Translations under genes and position numbers: made by a program
Notes under the pieces: generated by a model
The model's input: the letters and a program-made list of their open reading frames with translations, nothing else
Told to the model about the DNA's origin: nothing
The model's database searches: none
NCBI GenBank assembly: GCA_031289855.1
Contig: JAITOR010000009.1
Span: 1-44,889 of the forward strand
DNA length: 44,889 bases
Reading direction: 5' to 3'
Source of the DNA: Rickettsiales bacterium
GTDB lineage: Bacteria; Pseudomonadota; Alphaproteobacteria; Rickettsiales; UBA1997
Shown: piece by piece, positions 9,026-22,000 of the stretch
Position numbering within the stretch: the first letter of the stretch is position 1
Layout of the letters: each line of letters starts with the position of its first letter

Positions 9026-9056
9026 TTGACATATTAAATTTTTTTTTTAATATAAA
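9026..9056 (+). promoter_or_regulatory. promoter of tRNA-Thr
   Basis: TTGACA at 9026-9031 and TATAAA at 9051-9056 with a 19-base spacer; AATATA at 9049-9054 would give 17. The start would fall at about 9062, the first tRNA base. Confidence 0.55.
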
Positions 9057-9061
9057 ACTAT

Positions 9062-9137
<76 letters not shown>

Positions 9138-9200
9138 TTCTTAAAATAAATATCAATTTAGATTTATCTTCTGGGGCTTATCAATATTTGCAATTAGTTA

Positions 9201-9236
9201 TATAAAAAATACACCATTTTATTATAATGATGTATT
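9201..9236 (-). terminator. intrinsic terminator after the HU gene
   Basis: On the minus strand AATACA and TGTATT pair, with CATT/AATG inside one mismatch, and a T-rich run follows immediately. It lies 22 bases beyond the HU stop. Confidence 0.65.
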
Positions 9237-9257
9237 TATTATTAAAAGAAACAAAAA

Positions 9258-9557
9258 TTATTTCTTTTTTGCAGGTGTTTTAACGGATTCTTTTACTGAT
9301 TTTCCTAAAACAACTTTTACTTTTTTACCAGCAGGAACTTTAACTACTGCTCCAGTTCTTGGGTTTTTAGCATTTCTTGCTTTTGTTTCTACTATTTTAA
9401 AGCTCAAGAAACCAATTAAAGAAACTTCGTTTCCCTTTTTTAAAGATTCAGTTACCACATCAGTAAATGAATCTATAATAGATTGAATAGCAATCTTAGT
9501 TGCTCCTGTTTTTTTAGCAACCGCTTCAACTATTTCATTTTTAAATAATGTTGTCAT
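9258..9557 (-). CDS. HU-family DNA-binding protein
   Basis: Small histone-like nucleoid protein that bends DNA as a dimer. From ATG 9557 it is 99 residues: MTTLFKNEIVEAVAKKTGAT, the dimerisation helices, GNEVSLIGFLSFKIVETKAR and the DNA-binding arm with RNAKNPRTGAVVKVPAGKK. A Lys-rich tail (TPAKKK) extends a few residues past the usual 90. ATG 9557 is chosen over upstream in-frame codons because it gives the family N-terminus and has AAAGG about ten bases upstream. It is transcribed alone, from a strong promoter at 9586-9614 to the terminator at 9201-9236. Confidence 0.95.
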   Translation of the reverse strand: MTTLFKNEIVEAVAKKTGATKIAIQSIIDSFTDVVTESLKKGNEVSLIGFLSFKIVETKARNAKNPRTGAVVKVPAGKKVKVVLGKSVKESVKTPAKKK

Positions 9558-9585
9558 TACACAATACCTTTTATTAAACATATTT

Positions 9586-9614
9586 AGTGTAATAAAGCAA
9601 AATAAATATGTCAA
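9586..9614 (-). promoter_or_regulatory. promoter of the HU gene
   Basis: Minus strand: TTGACA (9614-9609), 17 bases, TACACT (9591-9586). It leaves a leader of about 20 bases carrying AAAGG. Confidence 0.75.
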
Positions 9615-9741
9615 ATTAATATGACATTTTATGAACGATACATTGGGTGGAGTGTTTTTTAATAATAAATATCAAAAGCAAATATCATTTGACATTTATA
9701 AAAATGCAACATTTCTTAATTATATTATATAATATTTTTTT

Positions 9742-9770
9742 TTGACTTATTGCAAAATATAGTTTATAAT
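9742..9770 (+). promoter_or_regulatory. promoter of the 9798 gene and probably the giant gene
   Basis: TTGACT at 9742-9747, a 17-base spacer, perfect TATAAT at 9765-9770, start near 9777. No terminator separates the 69-residue gene from the giant gene, so both are probably read from here. Confidence 0.75.
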
Positions 9771-9797
9771 ACATTCATATAATTATTAATTTTTAAA

Positions 9798-10007
9798 ATG
9801 GCAACAAAGAATAACCCGAAAAATAAAGGTTTAGCAGGCAATAAAAAATTCTTTAATGGTAAAGAATTGGAGCCTGTAAAATATGATGGAACTTATTTAG
9901 GACATGGAAAATACTTATCCGCTAAATATGCAAAGACAACTGATTTAGTTTTTGATGCAAATGATGTTCCTGTTAAATGGGACGCTATTCCTTTAACGAC
10001 TAATTAA
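9798..10007 (+). CDS. small basic hypothetical protein (69 aa)
   Basis: Unrecognised cytoplasmic 69-residue protein starting MATKNNPKNKGLAGNKKFFN, with VKYDGTYLGHGKYL in the middle and VPVKWDAIPL near the end. Similar short NPKNKG-type proteins occur in alphaproteobacteria, from memory and without a named function. No signal peptide or membrane segment is seen. It is preceded by a near-perfect promoter and followed after 19 bases by the giant secreted-protein gene, so the two are probably co-transcribed. I see no Shine-Dalgarno sequence. Confidence 0.75.
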   Translation: MATKNNPKNKGLAGNKKFFNGKELEPVKYDGTYLGHGKYLSAKYAKTTDLVFDANDVPVKWDAIPLTTN

Positions 10008-10026
10008 TTTATTTTAAGAATGTTAT

Positions 10027-13000
10027 ATGAGCAAACGAAATATTAGAAAAATGATTTTAAAAAATACAATTACTTGTATTGGTTTTGCTTTTATAACTTC
10101 TTTTAATGCAAATGCATTAATATCTGGATTGAGTGGTGGTTCTTCCGGAAATACATTTTGTTCTGATTTAATTTTTGCTAATCGTGCAATTGGTGATTGG
10201 AAAGTTGATGATACTGGAAATAATTTTGTATATGCGGCAGCAGGTAGTGAAGTCTTGTTAACCAGGCAAGTAAATAGTGCATGCAATAGTTTGGCGGCCG
10301 TGGGTCAAACTCTTGAAATACAGGAAGAAACCATAAGAAATGTGGTGCCGTTGGCAAAAATAACAAATAAATCTGCTTCTGATAATAAATGTGATGTAAC
10401 TTATCATATGCCTTTGAAAGAGGAAGGTGTGGATGAGGGCATTGCGGTAAATGGAACGAGTATATTGTTAAATCCTGTTGGTAAATTAAGATTTCCGGAT
10501 GCAAATTCAGTAAATTCAAATACTTGTAGTTACAAAAGTTGTGATGCCTTAACTGTTGAGGAAATTAGAGCAATATATTATCATGAAAAAAAATCAAATG
10601 AAGAAAAATTTGAAGAATTTTTTAAAAGTTATAATGGTACGGGTACAATTATAACACCTAAATATGTAAAATATTGTGAACCAAAGAAATGTACTGCATA
10701 CAATAATCGTGTTTGTACCAATGCTACTCCTGATAATGCGAAAGATTTGTATTGTCATGATATGCAAAATCCAAATTTATTTAAATGGCTGTATGTTTCT
10801 GGAAAATCAGCAACAGAGGCAAAGTTGGATAAAGACGGAAAGCAAGTGTATCATTGTAAATTACATCAGTGTAAAAGAAATGATGCTATATCCACATTTT
10901 GTCCTACAAATTTTGACATTTTTTACAATTATACAAACATGAATTTAGCGGTAACCGATAGTTTTGGCATATCAATGTCATATGACAAATTATATGAGAG
11001 GGATATTTTGTTAAACAATAACTTTAATGCGATTTCACAAAAAGAGCTTTATTGTAGTCCGGCTCCTTCAAATGATGAAAATTGTAAAATTCCAAGAATT
11101 ATAGAAATAAAGGAACTTTCTTGTGGAACCAAGGACACATGTTCAACTTTAATGAATAATAGCAATACTTGCGACAAATATACTGGTATGGATAATAGCA
11201 TCACTTCTTCTACTGATTTTGATTCAATCAAGCAATCTTTTTCATTGCAAGGAGCGGCTTTTGTTGCTGCATATGATAAATGTATAAATGATAATGTGTG
11301 TGAAAATGGGGATTCCGTTTGTATAAATGTTAGAAATGAAAATTGTATATCTGATAAAAAAACTTGTGTTTTTACCACCGATTGTGGATTGTCGATTAAA
11401 AAAAATGTTGAACCTTGTTTGAGTGCAATTGCACAAATATCAGAGCCAAATTCAGTATCCGCTTTCTTCTCTCCATTACCGCATCCAAGAGCAATAGAAT
11501 TAGTGTGTGAAATAGATGGAAAAAGCATTGAAAATTGTAGTGTAAATGATAGCAATGTAATTACTTGTACCGTTACGAATGCAGTGGGTGTAAAAAATAA
11601 GTATGGTGCTTATTATACAAATAATGATGAATCTGATCAGGTATCTAGCGCTCTTACTCTTGAATACAAAAAATGTATAGAAGTTGGTGGAAAGCACAAA
11701 ACTATTTTAAAGAGAAGTTTATTTGGACAATTGGATTCTCCATTACCCCCAACAACAAAAGTGTGGGATAAGGTGGCAGCATGGGCGATAATTGCTGCTT
11801 CACTTGGAACTGCCACTTCTTCTTGTATGCCTGAAGATAATTTTACTGGTAATTATGAAACTTATACTCATAGATTGAATGGTAATAGAGCAAATTTTTA
11901 TAGTAATGCAAAAGATGGTTATAATCCTGAATCTCAAATGTTTTGTGGTAGCGAAGAAGATTTTCAAAAAAGATATGAAGCATATGAATCCAGAAGATAT
12001 CTTTGTGATGACTATCAAAGTGTGTTGAGTAATAATTATTCAAAACATTATGATTCCGGTTGGAGTGCCACATATGTTTCTGGCACCAGACGTACGGCAC
12101 CAATGATGGTGGGAATATGTAGTCCTCTATCTACTGACAATGCTCCCACCGCCAGTGGTTCCACCTATACATGTGGAAATGGTAAAAATTATTGTAATTT
12201 TTTTGATTGGGATAGTTATTATATAAAAGAGGAACCAGAAATAACTTGGAGCACAGAAAAACCAATTGTAACCAATGCAAATGTTAAGGCTTGTATGAGA
12301 TTTCAATCTTTGGCAGATTGGTCTCTTTGCGGTACTAGAACCACAAGAGTTGATTGTGGTATTGGGTTGTGTGAGTTTCAATATAGAGGTAAGGATAGAT
12401 GCTCGGATTTATCGCTCAATGTGTTAGAAAATTCAAATGGATGTGTTTTAGGACATGTTGGTGGAAGTTGTGTTCAAAATGTTTCAAATTCAGGTGGAAC
12501 TCATAAATTTAGATTTAGGTTAGTGAGAGGAGAAAATAGTCGTTTATATGTATTTTTGGACAGAACAACTTCCACTTGTGTTGGAAGAAATACAACATAT
12601 TTAGTGCAAAGTAGTAGTGAAATTGATAATTTAAGAGATATAGAAGATATATATGGGACATGTATTGTTACTGGTGGAATTGAGGTAAACCCGCATTTTA
12701 ATAATAAATTTGAAAGAACACAAATATATTGTAGAGACAGATTGACCGAGAGAACACAAATGAATCTTTGTGCTGATAGTGAAAATAATGCTAATGGTAC
12801 TGGTTGCGAAGGAGATGTAAATACTAACCAAAAGAGAACGTTCAATATGTCAGATTTTTATAGCAATAATCCAATTGGAGTGATTCTTGGAGATTGCAAA
12901 TCAAGCAGTGAAATGAATGTATTTGGTGATGGTAATGAAGGAAAAGTTGCCCAGAGAAAAACGTGTAAAGTTCTTTTATATAAAAGATCTCCAGATGAGA

Positions 13001-16000
13001 GCAACGAAAATTTTTCTGATTTACATGAGCAGAAAAATCTTTTTGGAAAAAATTTTAAAGGAAGATTAACTGCACTTAGTTTGTATGATGATAATAGTTT
13101 AAGCGACAATAATTGTGATGGAAAAATTACCGATGAAGATGTTTTTGGTGAATATTTATTTAAAAATCTTAATTGCGGTTATATGTTTGGTAATGATTAC
13201 AAAATTTTGCCACAAAATGATGGCGAAAATGGTATGGGTGGAAATGTTGTATATAGTTTTGTTGAGCCAGAAGATTGGTGTAAAAAGAAAACTGAATATG
13301 TGAAAGACGAAAATTCAACTCCATTTGATGAAAGGTTTGGGGCAACAGAAAAGGATTATCCTGATGGCAATGGTAGAAATCATTCCTTCCTAATAAATAG
13401 AAAATGTTCGAACTTATTGATGCATAAGAGTGTCGATGTTGATCCAATACTTAATCCGGAAGAAAATCATAAAGCTTCGGAGTGGTTACCTATAGATGTG
13501 GTTCAATATGCCGGCAACAACCAATTACAGGGCAATATTATGGAAAATTCACAATGTACTATAAATTCCGTTGAGAATTGTCGTGGATATTATAATGAAA
13601 AATATTATGAATCTGGTGGAGTGGATAGTTTTGTAAAGGAATCGCAAGGTATACCTTTACCTCTTCCAGTATCACCAAGTGTATATTGGAGATATGCAAT
13701 TAAAGAAAATATGCCCGATTTATTTTTGCCTATAATACAAATTTCGCAATATAAAAAAACTGGAACAAACAATTATTATAATTTTGTAGTTGGTGGAAAA
13801 AATCAATATGTGGATTTCTTTGAACCTTCAATAAAATTGGTGTTTGGTATATCTGATGCCTATGCTTCAATACTTTTTAATAAAAGTGATGTAACGGGAA
13901 ATATATCAACAATATATGTTGCTGGTAGTTCAAGTGAAAATATATCTGTTGGTTATAAATTTAAAAAGTTTGGTCAAATTTACCCTCAATCAAAAGGTTT
14001 AGCGTGTTTGGTGCAACTTTCTACTGATGGTTCGGAACAACAAATAGGTTGTTTAGATAGAGGAACACCAAATATAAATAATTTTATATTGGTGAGAGAC
14101 ACGGATGGGTATGTGCAGACAAGACCTTGGGTGCGAGCCTTTTTTCATAATGGAAACAATCTTTCTGTAACTGGAAACGTTGTGGGAGGTTTGAGGGCAT
14201 ATTTTTTAAAAAATAATTTGTCAATGTCTGATACCGCAGCATTAAAACAATTGATTTTTACAAATTATTCGAGAGTTGATAATACAACGTATTCGGATTG
14301 TTCAAGTTTGCCCACAATAAAAAATGAATATGCTTATTTAAATACAATAGATAATCCTCAAAAAACTTGTAAAGAATTGGAAGAAAAAATTAAAGCTGGA
14401 ATGGGTGAATATACACATTTAAATGGTGAAAATTATGCATATGAGAGTGGTTATCCCATATATATTTCATCTTCCTATTGCAGTAAAGTTCATTATGATT
14501 GTGTCAATTTTACAAAAGAAGAACAGGTGGAAAATGCTAAATCACCAAGAGATGAAAATTATTTGTCTATTTTAAATGCTAAAATAAGAAATTGTGAGTC
14601 ACAGATTGAAACCTATTGTAAAAAAACCAGCGGCAATGAAAGAACAATTCAATTGGATGAAAATAAGACAAACGGCACATTAACAAGGATAAAAGAAAAC
14701 TATCTTTTAAATACAAGCGCAAATGAAATGTGTGTAACAACTGGTTTTGAGAGGTATTTTAAAGGTGGGGTCAATGCATCTAGTGTGAAGGCGGTAAAAT
14801 TGCAATACTATTATCCTGAATTGGAAGGCATTGGAAAATGTATATTAACTAATGAAAGTAAAGGAAATCCAGCATGCAGAATAAGTGATTATTATACATA
14901 TTGTGAATATAAAGAAGGTATAGAAGATTCAACATGTAATCCATTGGTTGATGTAGCGCCAACACAAGATGATATGGAGGATTTAGGAGTATCTTCTTTG
15001 CCAAATACTTATTTTTGCAGACTTTCTGTCAAAAATTGTGTTAAAAGGGTATCTTGTGATTGTAATGAGAATGGAAATGGTGGTATAAGTAGATGTATTG
15101 ATTTGCCAGAGCAGTGTTTTAAGGGTGGTAGTAATTTGTATAAAACTCTATATAAGGGGGCTTTGAAAGATGTTACGGAAGATATAGCACGAGAACCAAG
15201 TTGCAATTGTCAACTTGTAAGTGAAGATGCTTTGGATGGAGTGGTGGTAAATTCAAACCAAGAGTTAAGAAATCCAACACCAAGAGAATTTGGTTTATGT
15301 GCCCCTTTGCAGGATTTAGATTTTTGTGAACCAGTGAAATATTATAACGAAGATAGAATTTATTTAGATGGAAATGCTGGTCAGCCATTATCATGGTTAA
15401 AAAACAATTCTCCTGGAAATTTATGGAGGACAAATCAAAAGGTTGAGGGAAGATATTATTCTGTTGATGATTTAGGACATGCTGAATTTAGTAAATCTAA
15501 TGTTTGTAAAGAAGATATTGGAAATGGAAATGTAAGTGATGAAGATTGGAATAAGAATTTTTGTTTGAATGGAGAGTATTCATATCATGAGATAACTGGT
15601 GCAGAATGTATTAAAGGCACTGATAAATGTATTACCAGTATACTTCATTCTGGAAGTTGTGGTGGTTTTTGGAAGAATAAAATTTATGGAGAGGAGGGTG
15701 ATGAAGACGCAAGAAAGGTTATACCTTTGGCCACTTGCACTTATTTTAAAACTTGTGCTCCAGGTGATAAAGGATGCTCCATTACTGGTAAAATGCCATG
15801 CGCGAAAGATAATGAAGGTTGTTCGCCTTATCCAGTATTTTTAATGATGGATAATACACAATGTGAAAGATATACATGTCCTGATGTTCGTGAAAATGAA
15901 GTTTTTATAGAAGATGAGGACGAAATAGCAGATTATAGTGAAAGTGAAGAATTAAAGGATATGACGGCCGATAGAAGAGGACAAAAACATGGTTATGCGA

Positions 16001-19000
16001 CTTGGATTAAATATAAGAAAGGAACCGATTTGTATGATTGTGAAAATGGTGGAAATTGTGCTTTTGAGATTAATGAAGCAAGAAATTCTGTTGCCACAAC
16101 AAAAGTTGGAGAAGATGGAATAGCCGATGAAGAATTAGAAGCCAACAATTCAACCACAAAATATTCTAATGTTAGGACGGGTGTTGAAAATGGAAAAGGT
16201 GATGATTTGGAAGAAAGATACGCCAATGCATGTGTGCAAGGTTTTGCGCCTGCCGGTTCTAATTTATTTTTGAGAGAATTTAATGCTGCTAATGCATTTG
16301 TTGGGATAAATGATAAATTTTCTCTTGATACTTCAAAACCTGTAAACATGATACCATACATGGTAGAACAAGATAAATTTATGAGATCTGCGCTTGGTTA
16401 TGATGTTGGGTATTATTTTTATTCAAGAGACAAAACGAAAAACGATAGCAAAATAATAAATTATAACAATTTTGTTGCTTTAACTGGATGGTCAGCATTA
16501 GAACACTTGCCAATTAGAAGTTGTAATCAGGTGGGGGAATGGATGTCTCCATATGACATATACAATATACATGGTGTGGCTGGGTATTATAGAAAGAGTG
16601 GTATTTTTGAAAATGGTGTAATTGCGGAAACTTGTGTAGGTGATTTTAAAACTTGTAAATCCGCTTGTTTAGAGACAAAAGAGAGAATAACTGATGCCAC
16701 ACCTGATATTTGTGCTAATGCTTGTATGGAACCATTTAGTAATTGTATTGCTAATGCTTGTCAGTCTAATTACACAACTTGTACGAATTCTTGCGATGCT
16801 ATAACTTCGAGTAATGAAGAAAGTGAGGATGAAGATGGGGAAGATGAGGAGGATGAGGAAGATGGTGATACACAAACTTCGGCATCAAGTAATCAAAGTT
16901 GTCAAGATCAATGTATGGTTGCAAAAAATAGTTGTACTAATACTTCACTTTCTGCAAATCTTAATTTACAAAATTTGGATAAATTTCCACAATATTTAGG
17001 AAATTATTGCGAAAGATTGTATTGTCCGGGCTATGATGATGGCGATGTTGGGTTGTTATCAATAGAAAAGTGTGATCCAACAAATACAAATATAAATAAT
17101 AAAAATAAAGATAATTGTTCTATGTTGTCAGATGATAAAATAGAATTCACTATTCCAAGTTCCCAAAGCAGTGGAAATGAAACTGTTAGATATAGTTTAT
17201 ATTATTCTAATGAAAAAAATTATGACAATTATCCACTTGGTTTATATGAAGCGGTAAATTTACTTTCATTCCCAGCATCTAATCAACCAGAAAATTATAT
17301 TGATTTAGGTCCATCTGATCCTGGAGCACAAAATACGAATGTTTTGTTTGAAGAATATAGGAATAATGGTTACAAAACTCCAAAAATTCCTTTGGAATTC
17401 GACACAAGAATAAACAATGTAATGAATAATAAAAATACCATTTGGAGACATACTGGTGGAGCAATTTGGGCTGAAACACCAACCCCTAGAAATAATGATG
17501 TGATCTCATATCAAATTCAAGGAAAATGTATTGAAGAAAGAAAATTTTATGCCGAAAATACATTATTCTTTGCTGGTTTTGAGCCGCAATTTAATAATGT
17601 AATGCAAAATTTAGGAGTTAGTACAGATAATGTTTATACTGAATATGGAGTAAATCATACCAATGTATCGAAATTTTTAAGTTCAATGAAAACAACGCCA
17701 AAAGGAAATTACATAATAACAAATCCCGAAATATCCTCTTTCTTTAAAGACCCAATGTCAGCAAATACTCAACCAACTAGAAGTTGTGGCAAATGGGGAC
17801 AATGGAGTGCAATTAAAAATGGTTGTTTAAGTGTTTGTGAGGCTTTGGATCCGTTTAGAACGACATTTAAAGATACAAACAAAAACGGATTCTTGGAAAA
17901 TTGGGAAATTACGGAAATATTTTCAAAACCAAGATACAATAGTATTGAAAATTGGTGGAGAAATGGGTTATGGGCTGAAATAAGGCAAGAAGAGGGTTGG
18001 ATAGAAAAATCTGATGGAACCATTTGTAAGGAGTCTTCTACATGCACATGTGATAAAGGTGGTGATGGAAGTTGTGATGATATAACTTTTTATAGGGGAT
18101 GGGGTGATTATGTAACAAAAATGCAAATGGTCACAAGATCTGGTTATATACAAAAATGGTCAGGTGAAATTTGTGAAAAAGGAAAACCTAATTGCACTTG
18201 TGATATCGGAAAACTTCGTAACAATGGATCAGTTGCTTGTCAAATGGGTGATATTGTTTATAATAATGATAGTTGTGATGTTGATCCTGGAAATGATTGT
18301 TCTAATATTGCTGGAAATACTTGGAGCAGAATTAATGGTGATGATATGATTTTAAACAATAATATAAGGACATATAATGGCAATAGATATGGCGATAGAT
18401 ATACTGGTGGTGCAAAATGGGGAAGATCTTTGGGTGGTTTAACCATAACTAACATTATTATTAGAGATGGTAGAAATGAAACATATGTGGCAGATGAAGA
18501 TGATAAAATTTATATAAAAGGAACTTGTTTTTCATTGGTGGGTAAAAAAATAGTGGAAAATAGCAAATGGGTGGAAGGCTTTCCAACAGATGGTGCACTT
18601 TTTGTGCAAAGTGGCGATAAAAACAATGTTTTTGAGGGTGCTCCTCATAGAGAGTGTTTGGCTGATGGAACTTGGGGTCCCGTTATTGATCCATGTATAA
18701 ACTTCACAACTTGTGTGGATTTTAAAATTACAAGCAAAAACATGTTACAGTATATGATAGATACTGAGCCTCAAAATAATACACCTTTAACTATGGATGC
18801 AAAAAATCGCGTAAATATTGATGTTAAAGGCGTTATATCGCATACACAATTTGATTTTCAATTAAAAAGTGATGAAACGGAAGATGTAAAAACCATTGGA
18901 ACGCTTGAAGGTGGTAAATTGAATTATTCTGATATATTGACTGCTCAAAGAACAAACGTACCAACTCTACCAGTGGAAATTAATTGTTCTCAAGCAAGTT

Positions 19001-22000
19001 CATCGTTTGTGGATACAATAGGATATAATACATCTAATATAGCAACCATAAATGTGAACAACAACTCTGTAAATACACCTTCAACTAATGAAATAGCAGC
19101 AGCAAAAACAATAACTCCTAAAATTGGAAGACTTTGTAATGTGGCGACTGGTGATTGGGAGCCCGGTTATAATAAATTTGAATGTAGAATGAAATCTTGT
19201 GGTGATATTGCTTATTCGGTTGGTACTGGTGATGATAGAATTGTCATAGTTGATTACAAGGCGATAGCAACTAATGATAATATAGGAATAAGTGGAACAA
19301 CTAATCCAAGAAGTATTGGTAAAGTTATAAATAAAATTGAAGGTTTATTTTACCCAAAAAATTCTGGTTATACAGGATCAGTTGAATTTGGTAATTTTGC
19401 GGATCCTAATAAACAAGTTTTCAAAAATTACGAGTTTAAAGCACAATGCCCCGAAGGTTACAAATATTGTGAATTACATTCAACGAATGGCAATATTATT
19501 TGTAATGGGGATAGCGGTGTTCCTCAAGATATGGAGACTCAGATAACTTTCACTTGTGAGTTGGAACAAGATAGTCCGTCGGCACAAGCGATATGGAAAC
19601 GAAAGGGTGAATGTGTGGCTCAATATTGTATTTGGCAAAATGACTTTGGTTCTGGAACCTATACATCGAATGCAATAGGCACAAGTTTACCTTGGAAGCA
19701 AAAACAAATGATAATGCCTTATGCGAAAGATAATACAACGTATGTGGGCGGTTTAAATGCTGTGGGTGGTTTGCCGGCTTTAAATTCTAGATATATGCCA
19801 GTTAGTAGTGATACTTCTATTGCGGATAGAGATGTGAAGAAAAATTCAAAAACTTACACACAACCTCAATATAATTATAGTTACAATATATCCAATAAAA
19901 AGACATCCGCTGTTGTGACAACACCTAATGTAAATGTAAAGCAAAATTTAAGAGCACTTTTGACGAGAAAAACTATTTTGGAAAATAATAGCAGTGGTCT
20001 ACCATTTGAAAGTTTGGGTATATATAGCCCATCGGTTACAATTTATAAAAATTTTATGGCTAATGTAAATAAAAAATATATTTTTTCTCAGTCAGCAAAA
20101 AAATATAGTACGGCGGTTAGCACTGTAAGTATAGAAAATGATACAACCACTGATAGCAAGACACTTTTAAATTATATTACTGGTGTGGAGGCTAATATCG
20201 ATTTCTTTATTGGTGATTCTTTTACTTCAACAATAAATGATCCCATTTCCAAAACAGCACTTGAGGATTTAGAAAAATTAGGAAAAGTAACTGTGGGAAC
20301 TGAGATAAGAATGGATGCTTATTGTGTAAGAAAAGTGGGAAGATACTATCCAAAAGATAACAAAATAATCGCCAAATGCAATCCTCCAACAAGTGGTGGT
20401 TTGGTTGGGAGATGGGAAGTTAATACTGACACAAACGCAAAGTGCAAAAAAGTTTGTGATTTATCAAAATTACCTTTTGATCACACTGGAATTTGGTGGA
20501 GAAGACAAGTTACAGATAATATTGCAACTGCTACTATGGGTGGAAGTGGCCAAAAGATTGGAAATTCGGTTAATTATCCGGGTATTGTGCCAGTTTTTGT
20601 TAAGGATAAAGTTTCTGCTAATATTAAAGATTACAGAAAAGATCTTACAGATAAAGCAATATCAGCCTCTAAACCTAATATAGCAGATTGTACTTCAGCA
20701 GATTGTGTTACCGCTAGAAAAAAATTAGAAAATTTTGTATTTAATAACATTACTCTTAAAGTTACTTCTAAAAGTATATATAATGAAGATAGGGAACCAG
20801 TTGTCAATGACGGATTTCAAACTGGTGCATATGGAACAAAAAGTAGATATGTGGAGTCGGGTGGTGTGGTTATTGGATATTGTGATGATACAAGAATGCT
20901 TACAGGAGATAATGTTGAATTCACATGTAGTGAAATGAGTGATGGTAGTATGAAATGGACGACAGAAAAACCCGCAGATTGTAAAACATATTCAAAAACT
21001 TCATTAGAGGGAATACCGGCCAATATTAGTCTTTGGTTACGAGTTACTGGAGACGACGACGGCTCTCAGGATGATGCAAGGGTAGATATTTCTGATAGAT
21101 ATAGTGCCACTACAAACATTTTTTATGTTAATTCCAATCATGATAAACTTCTTGTTGGTGATGTAAAATATGGTGCTTCTAATCTTGCAACAACCGACGC
21201 TACTAATTATGGTAGTACGGGTTCATCATCGTTTGGTACTTATTCGAGATTGGGGGTACAAAAAGCATGTAAAATATCTGTTGTTGCCGCCGGAGCAAGT
21301 GGATTATGTAAAACGGATGCTTTGACAGCGAATAGATATAGGGCAACTGCTCTTAACAGTGATCATTATGATGCCGTTTACACAAATAGTAGTAATTCAA
21401 CTAAATTAGCTTCTTTTTTAAACTCTACTACTGCGGCTCCTTTTACAAAGGGTGAAGGTTTATTGTATACTCAGTTTACTAATCGTGATAATGGTTCTAG
21501 TGGTTATGGTTTTGGTGGTTTTTTTGAAGTAAATCCTGTTTATACGGATACTACCGCTTACAATATGTATACTTGTGATGCCAGTGAAATAGAATATGGA
21601 GGTGATTTGGTGGATGTTTTTCTTAATGGCAATGATCGTTTTTCTGGTAAAAGAAGTGCTAAATGGTTTACGGCCAATAGTGTTGTTATTGCTAAATGTG
21701 GAGGTAAAACTGAAAATGATATGAAAAATGAAGGATGGGGTGTTCTTTTCAAATGTAACGCTAACGGAACATGGACAAGAACAAATAACTGTGCTAAAGA
21801 TAATTTGTATTATTGTGATAATGAAAGCGATAATGTATCACACGAGTCAGCGAAGAATTATAGCGGAGTTTGTTATGATGGTAATAGAAGTGAGACTTTA
21901 AATTTTAGAAGTCCTGCGAAAGAAAGAGTTTATATTGGTTTTCCAAAAATAATTGGAAATTGTGGAAGATGGAATAGAGATGCGGGTGCTTGTAATAAAC

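Noticed and set aside
9609..9694. Extra TTGACA at 9689 as a second promoter for the 9798 gene
   Set aside because: No -10 box at 16-19 bases; the TTGACT/TATAAT pair at 9742-9770 is far better.
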